The notes beneath the pieces were generated by a model, which made no database searches, was not told the origin of the DNA, and was given only the letters and a program-made list of their open reading frames with translations. Position numbers and translations under genes: made by a program. 64,000 nt of DNA from NCBI GenBank assembly GCA_964544475.1, contig CAZJBS010000009.1, forward strand, positions 42,381 to 106,380, read 5' to 3'. Positions 7,856-17,366 of this stretch are shown here, in pieces. Numbering within the stretch: position 1 is the stretch's first letter; each line of letters opens with the position of its first letter. Origin of the DNA: CAZJBS01 sp964544475. Lineage in GTDB: Bacteria; CLD3; SB21.

Positions 7856-9250
7856 TTACGAACGGCCTTTTCTGTTCCACCAATAGTAAACCGGAATACC
7901 GGTAGCCACCAACCCAAGTCCCAGTCCCGAATTGCGCATATCGCCAACGAAAATGTAGGCTATGAATCCCAGTGACAGCGCGACATAAAAAAGCGGTACC
8001 ATGGGATAACCCCAGGTGCGATAGGGTCTATCCATGTCAGGTTTCGTGTAGCGAAGGATAAAGAGTCCGACGACCGTCAGCACATTGAACAACAGAGAGG
8101 CAAACGTCGTGTACGTCAGAAGATCGCTATACGTACCGCTGAGGGTGAGAAGAGACGCCCATGTCGCCTGCAACACCAGAGCGGCGACCGGCGTTTGAAA
8201 CCTTCGGTGGAGATGTCCGATGCCATCAAAAAACAAACGGTCTTTGGCCATGGCGTAGTAGACTCTTGCGCCAGACAAGATCAAGCCATTGTTGCATCCA
8301 AACGTTGACACGAGGATGGCCAGGGCGATCAGCGTGACGCCAATCGGTCCCAAAATGGCTTGGGCCGCCGCTGCGGCGATGCGATTGTCGGGGACCGATG
8401 CCATGATATCGACGGGCACGACATAGACATACGCGGCGGTGGTGGCGGTGTAAACCAACGCCGTCACACCAGTACCAACGATGAGAGCCAGGGGCAATGT
8501 CCGGTGCGGCATCCGGACTTCCTCAGCCACAAACGTGACGGAATTCCACGCATCGTACGCAAAAAAAGCCTTCGACATGGCGACGGCAAACGCCGCGAGA
8601 AAGCCCATTTGCAGGGACTCATTGACCTGGGGCGTCAGTACTGGCGTAAAATGAGTCCAGGAACCATCTCCGATCAGAAAGGCCAGGATCACGAGCATGG
8701 TCAACGCGCCGACTTTGGTGACGGTGAAGAAATTCTGCACCATAGCGCCAAGGCGAACGCCGAGAATATTTATGATTGTCAGCAGCCAAATACTGCCTAT
8801 GCCGACCACCTGGGCCGAATTGACGCTCAGAAACCCATGGGTCCAGAGAACGTTCTTTTCTGAAAGGGCGGGTAGAAACACACCAAGATACTTGGCGAAA
8901 GCCACCGCCACCGCCGCAATGAAGCCGGTTTGAATGACCAGCAGCACCGTCCATCCATAGAGAAATCCCAACAGCGGTGTATAGCTCTCGCGAAGATAAA
9001 CATACTGTCCTCCCGCCCTGGGCATCGCCGCAGCCAATTCGCCATAGCTCAGACCTCCCAGCACGGTGAACGCACCCCCAAAGAGCCACATTAAGACAAT
9101 CATGCCGGGTGTCTGTATGTATCCGGCCATGAGCGATGGCGCAATAAAAATGCCCGATCCGATCATCGACCCGATAATAATCGTCGATGCATCAAACAGC
9201 CCGAGACCTTTCCGGAATGTCTCCGCCGTGGGTTGGTTCACGTCACTCAT
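7856..9250 (-). CDS. APC-superfamily amino acid permease
   Basis: This is a roughly 464-residue, 12-segment transporter. The first helix carries the APC substrate-binding pattern IIIGSMIGSGIF, followed by a PRAGGQYVYL motif in helix 3, both hallmarks of amino acid/polyamine/organocation permeases of the LAT/APA type. It is the third gene of a leftward operon: its ATG overlaps the stop codon of the preceding sodium:alanine symporter gene (ATGA), so translation is probably coupled. I used MSDVNQ at 9250 because of that overlap; the open frame extends 12 codons further upstream. The amino acid carried cannot be told. Confidence 0.87.
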   Translation of the reverse strand: MSDVNQPTAETFRKGLGLFDASTIIIGSMIGSGIFIAPSLMAGYIQTPGMIVLMWLFGGAFTVLGGLSYGELAAAMPRAGGQYVYLRESYTPLLGFLYGWTVLLVIQTGFIAAVAVAFAKYLGVFLPALSEKNVLWTHGFLSVNSAQVVGIGSIWLLTIINILGVRLGAMVQNFFTVTKVGALTMLVILAFLIGDGSWTHFTPVLTPQVNESLQMGFLAAFAVAMSKAFFAYDAWNSVTFVAEEVRMPHRTLPLALIVGTGVTALVYTATTAAYVYVVPVDIMASVPDNRIAAAAAQAILGPIGVTLIALAILVSTFGCNNGLILSGARVYYAMAKDRLFFDGIGHLHRRFQTPVAALVLQATWASLLTLSGTYSDLLTYTTFASLLFNVLTVVGLFILRYTKPDMDRPYRTWGYPMVPLFYVALSLGFIAYIFVGDMRNSGLGLGLVATGIPVYYWWNRKGRS

Positions 9251-10668
9251 TCTCCAAATGGATATTTGACCAGGCCCTTGTCCCACCGGCCCAGGTAGTC
9301 ATCCGTTTCCTTGCGGACAAGATTGGCGAGGAACACCAGCCCAATCAAATTGGGAATGGCCATTACAGCATTGCCAATATCACCAAGATTCCAAACGATA
9401 TTGAGGTATCGGCCTTGAAGGACGGCTCCAAAGAAAACGAACAGGCAGAAAATGAGCCGATATGGTTTGACGGATTTCTGGCCAAACAAAAAGCGAGCGC
9501 CTTGTTCGCCGTAATAGGACCATCCGATCAAGGTGGTGAAGCCGAAAAGGAAACTGCTGATGCTCACCATGTATCCGCCCCATTCGGATCCCAGGTGTAC
9601 CGCAAATGCCGTTTTAGTCAGTTCCGTGCTCGTCAGGCCCGTCTGACCGGGATGCAAATTGGAAGACAAAATCACAAAAGAGGTCATACTGCAAACGATG
9701 ATTGTATCGATGAATGTACCCATCATGGCCACAAGGCCCTGGGCAGCGCACTCATTGCCTTTGGCGGCGGCTGCGGGAATGGAACACGAGCCGATGCCGG
9801 ATTCGTTGGATAACGTACCGCGTGAGATACCGAAGCGCATGGCCTCTTTGACGGTGTGACCGGCCACACCACCGGCGATGGCTTCGCCGGAGAAGGCTGC
9901 TTGAAAAACCACCAGGAAGACCTCCGGAATGATGGCGTAATTGGCAAATATGACAAACAACGAAGCCGTGATATAGACGACAATCATAAAAGGCACCAGT
10001 TTGTCAGACACTTCGGCAATGCGCGTCACGCCGCCAATCAACACGATCCCGCACAGAATAGCCATACCGATACCACTGATGAAAAAACTGATACCAAAGT
10101 CGCTGTTGAGAGCGAGCGCCATCGAATTGGACTGGGCCATGTTGCCGCTGCCAAAAGTCGCCATCAGGATAACCGCAATGCCAAACCAAAGCGCGAGACC
10201 GCGACCGAGGTGCCTGTTGGAAAGACCCTCCTGCAGGTAGTACATCGCACCGCCACTGAATGTGCCGTCGGGCATTTTCTTCCGAAATTTCAGGCCCAGC
10301 AAAGCCTCCGCATATTTGGTGGACATGCCGAAAACGGCGGTCATCCACATCCAAAACGGCGCGCCAGGCCCGCCACTGGCAATGGCCGTGGCCACTCCGG
10401 CGATATTGCCATTGCCAACCGTGGCCGCGAGGGCGGTCATCAGAGCCTGATAAGGTGTAATGTCTCCCTGTCGGCCGGCAGATTCTTCTTTGGAACGCCC
10501 CATTACGGTGAACCGGATGGCCAGTGGCAGGCGACGAAGTTGAATAAAACGTGTCTTGAAAGTCATGTAGACGCCGGTAGCGCCAAGCATCAAGATCACC
10601 AGAGGCCACCAGATATGGTCTGCCATGAGCGTTGTGATGGCCAATACCTGATCAAGAAATTCAGTCAT
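9247..10668 (-). CDS. Sodium:alanine/glycine symporter, AGCS family
   Basis: The 473-residue membrane protein fits the AGCS family (AgcS/DagA/AlsT), which imports alanine or glycine with Na+. Diagnostic segments are the N-terminal WWPL..L..TGVYMTFKTRFIQLR, the ALAATVGNGNIAGVATAI motif, GGPGAPFWMWM with its following KYAE, and the late SNESGIGS and G.FIDT motifs. An SD-like GGAGA lies 9 bases before the ATG. It is the middle gene of the NSS-AGCS-APC operon, 18 bases after the first gene and overlapping the third by 4. Confidence 0.92.
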   Translation of the reverse strand: MTEFLDQVLAITTLMADHIWWPLVILMLGATGVYMTFKTRFIQLRRLPLAIRFTVMGRSKEESAGRQGDITPYQALMTALAATVGNGNIAGVATAIASGGPGAPFWMWMTAVFGMSTKYAEALLGLKFRKKMPDGTFSGGAMYYLQEGLSNRHLGRGLALWFGIAVILMATFGSGNMAQSNSMALALNSDFGISFFISGIGMAILCGIVLIGGVTRIAEVSDKLVPFMIVVYITASLFVIFANYAIIPEVFLVVFQAAFSGEAIAGGVAGHTVKEAMRFGISRGTLSNESGIGSCSIPAAAAKGNECAAQGLVAMMGTFIDTIIVCSMTSFVILSSNLHPGQTGLTSTELTKTAFAVHLGSEWGGYMVSISSFLFGFTTLIGWSYYGEQGARFLFGQKSVKPYRLIFCLFVFFGAVLQGRYLNIVWNLGDIGNAVMAIPNLIGLVFLANLVRKETDDYLGRWDKGLVKYPFGE

Positions 10669-10686
10669 CGCGGATCTCCGGTTGTT

Positions 10687-12066
10687 CTAGAATACCTGAA
10701 TGCCAACAAATTTCTGAAGGACCGTTATTACAAACACCGTTCCGATAATGGCGGGATCAACGTAAAGAATCATGATGTTCAGGAATTTCTGGATGAATGA
10801 TCCATGATAATTCGGATACCCTTGTGCCAATTCATCCGAGAGATTTTTTGTCTTCCAGCGATACGCGGTGAAAATGGAAATAAGGAATCCACCCAGTGGC
10901 AGGAATGTATCGCTGAAGATATCCGCCACGACCGTCAGAAAATCATGAGTGCTTCCTCCATACGAGATGAATTCAGTACACCATGCCACGGCACCGGTTG
11001 ACAGCATGCTTGGAAGACCGATGGCGAAAATGATGGCCGCGAGTATCCATACTGCGTGCTTTCGTGGCCACTTCTTCTCATCAACCATATACGCAACCGG
11101 TACTTCCAATAATGATATCGTGGATGTCAACGCTGCAAAGCACAGGAGCAGGAAAAAGGAAGCTCCGATGAATCTTCCCATCACCGGGCCCATGTGCTCA
11201 AAGACGCCGGGCAGTGTGACGAAAACGAGACCCGGACCCGCCGACGGTGGCAGGTTTTGAAAGTAAACAAACGGAAATATCATAAGTCCCGCCAGGAAGG
11301 CCACGGCCGTATCAGAAAGGGTTACGATAGCGGCGGATGAAACGATGTTTTCATCCTTGCTAAGGTATGAGCCGTAGGTTATCAACGCCCCCATGCCAAG
11401 TGACAGCGAAAAGAAGGCCTGGGCAAGAGCTGAGTATACGGTTTCGGCAGTGACCAGATCGAAATTGGGAACGAGGTAGAAAGACACGCCTGCGATGGCG
11501 TTGGGGAGCGTCATGGCGTAAACGATGAGCAGAACTAAAATGACGACCAGCGCCGGCATCATGATCTTCGACCACTTTTCGATGCCCTTTTGAACGCCGC
11601 CAACCACAATAAGGGCGGTGGCCAACATGAAGGTCATGGAATAGAACAGGTTGTCCAAGAAATCCACCGTATAGCCGACGAAGTCCTTGGCCACGTCGAA
11701 ATCGCCGGTCACCATGTGAAGAAAGTACCCGAATGCCCATCCGGCGACGACATTGTAGAAGGACAGGATCATGAAGCCGCATAGCACACCGAGGAGGCCC
11801 ACCAACCCCCAGCGTTTTCCCGACAAAGAAACGAAGGCGCTGTAAGGGCTCAACTGGGTATGCCGCCCGATGGCAATCTCGCTGACCATGATTGGAAAAC
11901 ACAACACGAACGCGCAGATGACATAGATGACGACGAAGGCGGCGCCCCCATTGGCGCCGGTCTCATACGGAAATCTCCAGATATTTCCAAGGCCGATGGC
12001 CGATCCGGCGGCGGCGGCGACGAAGCCGATCCTGTTGGAGAAATTACCCCGTAATGGATTGCTCAT
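10687..12066 (-). CDS. Neurotransmitter:sodium symporter (NSS/SNF family) transporter
   Basis: The protein is about 459 residues with the LeuT fold. The opening motif FSNRIGFVAAAAGSAIGLGN with IWRFPYE is the classical NSS helix 1, holding the unwound sodium and substrate site. Helix 6 appears as LAQAFFSLSLGMGALITYGS. Bacterial members carry amino acids such as leucine, tryptophan or tyrosine. I chose MSNPLRG at 12066 because GGAGG lies just upstream; an upstream in-frame ATG adds 16 non-conserved residues. It is the first gene of the operon, with a candidate promoter at 12250-12278. Confidence 0.92.
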   Translation of the reverse strand: MSNPLRGNFSNRIGFVAAAAGSAIGLGNIWRFPYETGANGGAAFVVIYVICAFVLCFPIMVSEIAIGRHTQLSPYSAFVSLSGKRWGLVGLLGVLCGFMILSFYNVVAGWAFGYFLHMVTGDFDVAKDFVGYTVDFLDNLFYSMTFMLATALIVVGGVQKGIEKWSKIMMPALVVILVLLIVYAMTLPNAIAGVSFYLVPNFDLVTAETVYSALAQAFFSLSLGMGALITYGSYLSKDENIVSSAAIVTLSDTAVAFLAGLMIFPFVYFQNLPPSAGPGLVFVTLPGVFEHMGPVMGRFIGASFFLLLCFAALTSTISLLEVPVAYMVDEKKWPRKHAVWILAAIIFAIGLPSMLSTGAVAWCTEFISYGGSTHDFLTVVADIFSDTFLPLGGFLISIFTAYRWKTKNLSDELAQGYPNYHGSFIQKFLNIMILYVDPAIIGTVFVITVLQKFVGIQVF

Positions 12067-12249
12067 ACTTCCTCCGACATGGTTGTGTATGTGCGCGGTG
12101 TGACTTGGCTGCAAATCGTGCTGCGATTTCGCGGCAAAGACGCAACCACTGATGGACTTTCATGTGCAAGAGAACGGAAGGCCGGCGTCGGTCATAGACA
12201 GGTTGGATGCGCCAGGCCATATGATATGTCACAACCGAAGTGACGGGGT

Positions 12250-12278
12250 AGGATAACCATTGGGAATAACTAAAGCAA
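12250..12278 (-). promoter_or_regulatory. Candidate promoter of the amino-acid transporter operon
   Basis: On the minus strand TTGCTT (12278-12273) and TATCCT (12255-12250) are separated by 17 bp. The start of transcription would be near 12243, leaving a leader of about 175 nt before the first transporter gene. The leader holds a modest AAATCG/CGATTT hairpin near 12112-12129. I see no recognisable riboswitch. Confidence 0.4.
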
Positions 12279-12821
12279 CACGATTATTAGTCTGGATAAA
12301 AGCGGGACGACATGGAGACGACCGGACGGTCCGTGGATCTTGGCTCGTAGTGTCATATTTTCACATCTTCGCTATCGGGATGCCCTTCGAAAAGAAGAAA
12401 GTCCAGCCACAATCACACGTTGGTTGTTGGTCTGTAGGCTCACCTCGTATCGATCACCGCGGTTACTTTGGCGGACCAGCGAACGAATGTTAAGTTGATC
12501 AAATGTGCTGCCATCCACGGAAGGCAGCCGGATAATTTTCGACAAACCCCTCCACTGAATCTTTGTCCGCTCAATAGGTTATGAACTCTCCTTGAACATG
12601 TGAACCACGTTCGCTATGCGAGATGCCAGGCAGTAATTGCACGACGCGATTGAGGTTCCTTGAAGAAATGTAGGGCGATATCAAATTCTCCAAAGTTCAA
12701 ATCAGAGGACGACGGTTCATGGGGATCAAACGTCTTCATGCCAACGGCGGCGGGTGAATGGTCCTGTCTTGCCACCTTTCGCAATACTGTATATTCCGCA
12801 TCCTGACGTCGAACGCTGGCC
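12279..12821. other. Intergenic stretch without a recognisable gene
   Basis: Between the transporter promoter and the end of the TPR lipoprotein gene there are about 540 bases with no open frame that looks coding and no RNA gene, repeat or mobile-element remnant that I can recognise. The short open frames here lack a ribosome site and a protein-like composition. Confidence 0.6.
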
Positions 12822-14279
12822 CTATAGGCCCGAAAGAAGTTTTGTTGCCTTGGTTCTTACAAAAGCATAATTCAGGCCGGGCAGACCGTTGAAATAAGCG
12901 GCTCGTCGGCCATATTCCTTGGCCCGTCCTTTGTCGCCCTTGGCCAGGCAAGCCATGGCCAGGCGGTACATATCGTACGGATTCTGACGGTTGGATTGTT
13001 CAAGTTCGAGAATGGCTTTGTCAAAGGCCTTTTCAGCAAACGCGATTGATCCTTCCAGTTGATGCGCTTGCCTGATTAAAAACAGATTCTGCCTGGCTTC
13101 AGCGCCACGACGAAATTCCACTGATTCCGCCTTCGCCTTTGAGAGGTCGTTCATCCCGAGAGCCACCATCGCCACATTGTAATGATGCGCAAGGTGGGTG
13201 TTCTTTTTTATGTCTTCCGAAAGTGTGGAAGCATCGGTCATTTCCACGATCTTGTCGTAGTTGACCAGCGCATCGCTCCATTGGCCCATTTCTTGTAGGA
13301 TGATGGCCTTGAAGAAAAGATCTCCGGTCATAGCCGCCACGTCATTGGTTTTTTCTCCAAGGGCATATTGTTTGTCCAATGCCTTGAGGGCCAGGTCCAG
13401 TTTTCCGTCGTCCGCATACAGGACCGTTTGGGTAAACATGGCCGCCCGGCGCTCGCCATCGGTGCGGGCCAGTTCCAGGGCCGTGGCGAGTTGAGCACGT
13501 CCACTGTCATGAAGGCCTTTGTACATGAAATTGGCAGCGATGGCCGAATGGGAGGCGGCAAAGTAAGGGTCAATCGCCAGTGCTTTCCGATACTGCGTGA
13601 TCGATTCATCAAAACGCCCCATCTTCATCAACAATTCACCATATGAATCATAGGGGTTCGGATCATTGGGGATCAATTCCGTGTATTTCTTGAATACTTT
13701 TTCGGCTTCCTCGTAATTCTCTGCCTGGCGGTATGCGTAGCCCAGGATGTTGTAGGCCGGGGAAAAGCCGGGCGACAGCGCAATGCACGATTTGTAATGC
13801 TCAATCGCCCTCACATAATCCTGCTGGCCGAAATAGTATCCACCCATATTCAAATGAGCGCGCTCATCTTTAGGATACTGCGCAACCAATTTGCCAAGCA
13901 GATCTTTCTGCAGAGGGGCGTTGCCATTCGCGCCTGCCTCCGTTGCCAAAATCAGCAGGCGTTCGCCATCCGAAGCTTTGTCGGCAAAGGCTACGGCTTG
14001 GTTCAGGAAATTAAAGAAATCCGAACCCGTGAACGAAGAATTGGCACGCCCTAAGTAAGCGCTGGCAAACCCAGGATCCAGAGCAATGGCACGGTCATAA
14101 TGTTCGATTGAATTTGTAATCAGGAGTTTTTCCGTCAAATCGCGTGCGATCAGGAACTCCTTTCGTGCGTCTTCCGATTTTGTCGTGACCGGGATCTTGC
14201 CATCGTCGGCCGCTTTCCTGGCGCAGCCAACCAAGCCTGTGAAAATAACAAACAGGGCCAGAAACCATTGACGAATCAT
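12822..14279 (-). CDS. TPR-repeat lipoprotein
   Basis: The 485-residue protein begins with a short signal ending in the lipobox LVGC at about residue 18, so it is probably lipid-anchored in the envelope. The body is built of tetratricopeptide repeats: several units with the A..LDP.FA pattern (for instance DRAIALDPGFASAYLGRA, SCIALSPGFSPAYNILG and RKALAIDPYFAASHSA). TPR proteins bind other proteins; no catalytic motif is seen. The architecture resembles TPR modules attached to adenylate cyclases or kinases in related bacteria, but no such domain is fused here. The function is unknown and the gene stands alone. Confidence 0.75.
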   Translation of the reverse strand: MIRQWFLALFVIFTGLVGCARKAADDGKIPVTTKSEDARKEFLIARDLTEKLLITNSIEHYDRAIALDPGFASAYLGRANSSFTGSDFFNFLNQAVAFADKASDGERLLILATEAGANGNAPLQKDLLGKLVAQYPKDERAHLNMGGYYFGQQDYVRAIEHYKSCIALSPGFSPAYNILGYAYRQAENYEEAEKVFKKYTELIPNDPNPYDSYGELLMKMGRFDESITQYRKALAIDPYFAASHSAIAANFMYKGLHDSGRAQLATALELARTDGERRAAMFTQTVLYADDGKLDLALKALDKQYALGEKTNDVAAMTGDLFFKAIILQEMGQWSDALVNYDKIVEMTDASTLSEDIKKNTHLAHHYNVAMVALGMNDLSKAKAESVEFRRGAEARQNLFLIRQAHQLEGSIAFAEKAFDKAILELEQSNRQNPYDMYRLAMACLAKGDKGRAKEYGRRAAYFNGLPGLNYAFVRTKATKLLSGL

Positions 14280-14428
14280 TTTTGGATCTCCATGTTTCGG
14301 TCGTCAGTTACATCCTGTGAGTTGGAACGGTCTTTCATACGCAAGAAGACCATTGGTGGTTTCGCAGGGCGTCGCCGTTACGTGCATATCGAAATTCCGT
14401 TGCCGTGTCGAAATTTCGAAGGTGCCGG

Positions 14429-14791
14429 CTATTTCGTGAACGTCAGAAGCAGCTTGACGAATTTGCCCGGTTCGCCGCCCAATGTGATAGTGGCATGATA
14501 AGGTTGCAGCGCCTCGCCAACCTGGGGATTTAATGGCGGGAATTCCGATTCAGTAGTAAAGGCCGTGAAGCCCATCAGGTATCCCGTACTACTCATATTA
14601 AGGGAAACCTGCATGGGTTGGCTCGCCAGTTGATTGACGTAATTGATTGCGTAATTCAGGACCTTGACCAGCGGTTTATAGTCGTCGACTTCAAGCCGGC
14701 AATCAAACTCCAGAGCCAGATTGATTTCCATTTCCTTTTTCTCTTTGATCATCAGGATGAGATCACGCAGATCGACTGTTTCAGTGGCCAT
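14429..14791 (-). CDS. Conserved-looking hypothetical protein, 120 residues
   Basis: I do not recognise this protein. It has no signal peptide or membrane segment. The N-terminal half is rich in acidic and lysine residues (IKEKKEMEINLALEF). The C-terminal half looks like beta strands, with GYLMGFTAFTT and HATITLGG. A GAAGGACGCTC stretch with an AAGGA site precedes the ATG. It reads the same strand as the TPR lipoprotein downstream, 149 bases away, but operon membership is uncertain. The composition and the ribosome site make it likely to be a real gene. Confidence 0.55.
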   Translation of the reverse strand: MATETVDLRDLILMIKEKKEMEINLALEFDCRLEVDDYKPLVKVLNYAINYVNQLASQPMQVSLNMSSTGYLMGFTAFTTESEFPPLNPQVGEALQPYHATITLGGEPGKFVKLLLTFTK

Positions 14792-14989
14792 GAGCGTCCT
14801 TCACTTGGTAAACATTACTTACTCACAATTACAAATAATTATCGAGGGAAACAAGGAGAAATCTATCGAGGATTCTGCATCAAGTTGATCAGCCAATCTG
14901 GTTCTTCAGCGGAAGGAAAGACATTGGCGTATGGTGACGTCGCTCATCCACGTATTGCGCAGCAAGATGGCCATCCAGGAAAGGAGTGA

Positions 14990-15988
14990 GTGACGTGCAA
15001 ACACCTATCCAGCAAAGCCCTTGCTTTTGACCAAACTGGCGTGGAAATTGTTGGTGTGTTTGACGTACCTGAAATAACCGCAGGGATCAAAAGCGCAGCC
15101 ATCAGATTAGGGTTCCACAAAGTGGGCGTGGCAAAAGCTGGGCGCGCCAGGACAGCCGGACTTTTGGAAGAATGGCTTGGCAGGGGCTATCATGGATCCA
15201 TGGCTTGGATGAACAATGATCAAAGACCAGATCCGAGGACGTGGGTGCCCAATGCCAAATCGGTTATTGCCGTCGCCCTCAACTACTACACCCCACATCG
15301 TCATCAACCCGGAACCGGTAAAATATCAAGGTATGCATGGGGTGACGACTATCACGATGTCATGAAACAAAAGCTGGATGAACTGTGGCACTACGTCCGA
15401 TCTGTTCTGCCGGATGTACAAGGGAAGCGCTGTGTTGACACCGCACCGGTCATGGACAAATATTGGGCGGTTGAGGCCGGAATCGGATGGCAAGGCAAGC
15501 ACTCCAACGTGATCACGCGCGAGATGGGTTCGTGGATTTTTCTTGGCGAGGTCATCATAGATCACGAATTGGAGTATGACAAACCGATTGGCGATTTCTG
15601 TGGAACTTGTCATCGCTGTATCGATGCGTGCCCCACAGACGCCATAGTGCAGCCATATGTCGTTGATTCCAGAAAATGCATATCCTATATGACGATAGAG
15701 TCGAAAGAGCAGAGTCTGTCGCCGGAGCAAGCGAAATCGTTTGATAATTGGATATACGGGTGTGACATATGCCAGGATGTTTGTCCCTGGAATACGAAAT
15801 ATTCACAAGAAACTGATATTAAAGAATTTATGCCGCGATTTGAAAACATCGATCAAACCTTGGAAAGCCTCAGCAAGCTTGATGAAGCGTCCTTTCAGTC
15901 ACGTTTTCGTCGAAGCGCTGTAAAAAGAACAAAATGGAAGGGTCTTATTCGGAATGTAGTGGCACTCATCACGGCACGGCAAATCTGA
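14990..15988 (+). CDS. queG: Epoxyqueuosine reductase QueG
   Basis: QueG is the cobalamin- and iron-sulfur-dependent enzyme that reduces epoxyqueuosine to queuosine in tRNA. The 332 residues show the family pattern: YHGSMAWM and SVIAVALNYY near the N-terminus, GRYAWG-like RYAWGDDYH, then VDTAPVMDKYWAVEAGIGWQGKH. The two [4Fe-4S] clusters are formed by CGTCHRCIDACPTDAI from C204 and CDICQDVCPWN from C258. The C-terminal HEAT domain of the E. coli protein is absent, as in many short homologues. The start is GTG at 14990, only 3 bases after AAGGAG, which is tight; an in-frame GTG 21 codons later is an alternative. Confidence 0.94.
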   Translation: MTCKHLSSKALAFDQTGVEIVGVFDVPEITAGIKSAAIRLGFHKVGVAKAGRARTAGLLEEWLGRGYHGSMAWMNNDQRPDPRTWVPNAKSVIAVALNYYTPHRHQPGTGKISRYAWGDDYHDVMKQKLDELWHYVRSVLPDVQGKRCVDTAPVMDKYWAVEAGIGWQGKHSNVITREMGSWIFLGEVIIDHELEYDKPIGDFCGTCHRCIDACPTDAIVQPYVVDSRKCISYMTIESKEQSLSPEQAKSFDNWIYGCDICQDVCPWNTKYSQETDIKEFMPRFENIDQTLESLSKLDEASFQSRFRRSAVKRTKWKGLIRNVVALITARQI

Positions 15989-16148
15989 ATGGACTGCTCT
16001 CCAGGCGAAACTGCTAAGACATTGCTTGACTTTTAGAAAAATATGTGTGAATTTCATTTTGTAAAAATTGACATTCAGACGGGCTGTTTCCGGAGAAGTC
16101 CACACCTTTTTGGCACCATCCACATTGATCAAGTTTAGAGGAGGCATT

Positions 16149-16745
16149 ATGGCGAAGAAGGCGAAGAAGGCAAAGAAAACGACCAAGAAACCAACCAAAA
16201 AGACGACGAAGAAGGCCGCAAGAAAGCCGGCAAAAAGAATGGCCAGAGCGACCGGCAAAAAGAAGGCAGGTTCGAAGGCCAGTGTAGCTGCGAAACTGGA
16301 TCCGCAGGCTCTCATGGCGCGAGTGCAGGGCCGTGTCGAGGGCTTCATGAAGAAACTGTACAAATCCAATTACGAGAAAACCGATGACGGCAGGTTTCTC
16401 GTTTACCAGGGGTCAACCATTGTTCAGACGGTCATACGTCCGTGGCACGCCAACGATGTCGTCGTAGAATCGTTTGCCTATGTCGTGCAGGATTCCAAGT
16501 TGACCGAAGATGTGCTCAAGTTCCTGCTACGAGAGAATGCTGTAATCCATTTCGGCGCCTTCGGCCTGGGCTTTGACGGCACGATTACCTTTGCCCATTC
16601 GTTGGCCGGTGCCAACCTTGATGAAAACGAATTCAATGCCTCCATAAAATCCGTCGCCAGAATTGCCGACTACTATGACAACAAGATCGTCGAGATGGCC
16701 GGCGGCATGACCGCACGGGAGGCCATGAAAAAAGGCCTTTTCTAA
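16149..16745 (+). CDS. YbjN-like domain protein with a lysine-rich histone-like N-terminal tail
   Basis: The first ~50 residues are almost only K, A, T, R and P in short repeats (KKAKKAKK, KKPTKK, TTKK, AARKPAKR), like the tails of bacterial histone H1-like proteins, and should bind nucleic acid. From about residue 60 a compact domain follows with VEGFMKKLYKSNYEKTDDG, a strand VYQGSTIVQTVIRPW and a helix/strand pattern VLKFLLRENAVIHFGAFGL. It resembles the YbjN/type III chaperone-like fold; that assignment is by pattern only. The ATG at 16149 is chosen because GAGGAGG lies just upstream. It is a single-gene unit with its own strong terminator at 16769. Confidence 0.65.
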   Translation: MAKKAKKAKKTTKKPTKKTTKKAARKPAKRMARATGKKKAGSKASVAAKLDPQALMARVQGRVEGFMKKLYKSNYEKTDDGRFLVYQGSTIVQTVIRPWHANDVVVESFAYVVQDSKLTEDVLKFLLRENAVIHFGAFGLGFDGTITFAHSLAGANLDENEFNASIKSVARIADYYDNKIVEMAGGMTAREAMKKGLF

Positions 16746-16768
16746 CAAACGGAAAACGGAATGGTATG

Positions 16769-16804
16769 AACCAGCGGAACTTCTGTTTCGCTGGTTTTTT
16801 GTTT
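16769..16804 (+). terminator. Intrinsic terminator of the lysine-tailed YbjN-like gene
   Basis: AACCAGCGGAAC at 16769-16780 pairs with GTTTCGCTGGTT at 16785-16796 (12 bp, one G-U), closed by TTCT. It is followed by TTTTGTTTTG. The stem lies 24 bases past the stop codon. Confidence 0.88.
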
Positions 16805-16823
16805 TGTCTTTCGAAAGCATTTC

Positions 16824-17330
16824 ATGAATCTCTGGTTTCGTGTTTTGAGGGTGTTTCTGAAATCATTCAGATGTCCGCCCATTGAGGTTTTTGGAGAAAG
16901 CCGTTTATCTTTCCGTGTGTGGCCGACGGATCTTGACATCAATCTCCACATGAACAACGGTCGATACCTGACCCTGATGGACCTGGGCCGCACCCATTTC
17001 ATGTCGCAATTGCGTTTGTTGTGGAAATTACCTCTTCGCAAGTGGTACCCGGTGGTAGGGTCCGTACAAATCGAATTCATGCGGTCGCTTGATCCGTTCC
17101 GGAAATTTGATATTGTGACGAGACTGCTCACATGGGATGAGAAGTGGTTTTATTTGGAACAGCGCTTTGAATCGAATGGTAGGACGATGGCCCGTGCGGT
17201 CTTGAAGGCCTTGTTCCTCGGATCCGGGGGACGCATTGGTCCGGAGGAGATCATCCGCCTGGTCATGGACGAGATACCTGAAAAACCACAACGGCCAACG
17301 GTGTTCGATACGGTAGAAGCCAAAGTTTGA
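16824..17330 (+). CDS. Acyl-CoA thioesterase, hotdog fold (4HBT/THEM6-like)
   Basis: The 168-residue protein matches the hotdog thioesterases related to THEM6/YbgC: an R.WP.D.DINLHMNNGRYLTLMDLGR segment near residues 33-55 that holds the Asp and the HMNN active-site region, followed by P.RKWYPVVGSVQIEFMRSL and the strand FDIVTRLLTWDEKWFYLEQRF. Such enzymes hydrolyse acyl-CoA or acyl-ACP thioesters. The substrate is unknown. It converges with the HAD hydrolase gene and seems to be monocistronic, starting 20 bases after the terminator of the preceding gene. Confidence 0.82.
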   Translation: MNLWFRVLRVFLKSFRCPPIEVFGESRLSFRVWPTDLDINLHMNNGRYLTLMDLGRTHFMSQLRLLWKLPLRKWYPVVGSVQIEFMRSLDPFRKFDIVTRLLTWDEKWFYLEQRFESNGRTMARAVLKALFLGSGGRIGPEEIIRLVMDEIPEKPQRPTVFDTVEAKV

Positions 17331-17366
17331 ATTATTCCGCCCCGGCAGAAATCGATTCTGACCGGA

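Noticed and set aside
12260..12493. Small open frame in the gap before the transporter operon
   Set aside because: It overlaps the candidate promoter region, lacks a ribosome site and has no protein-like pattern.
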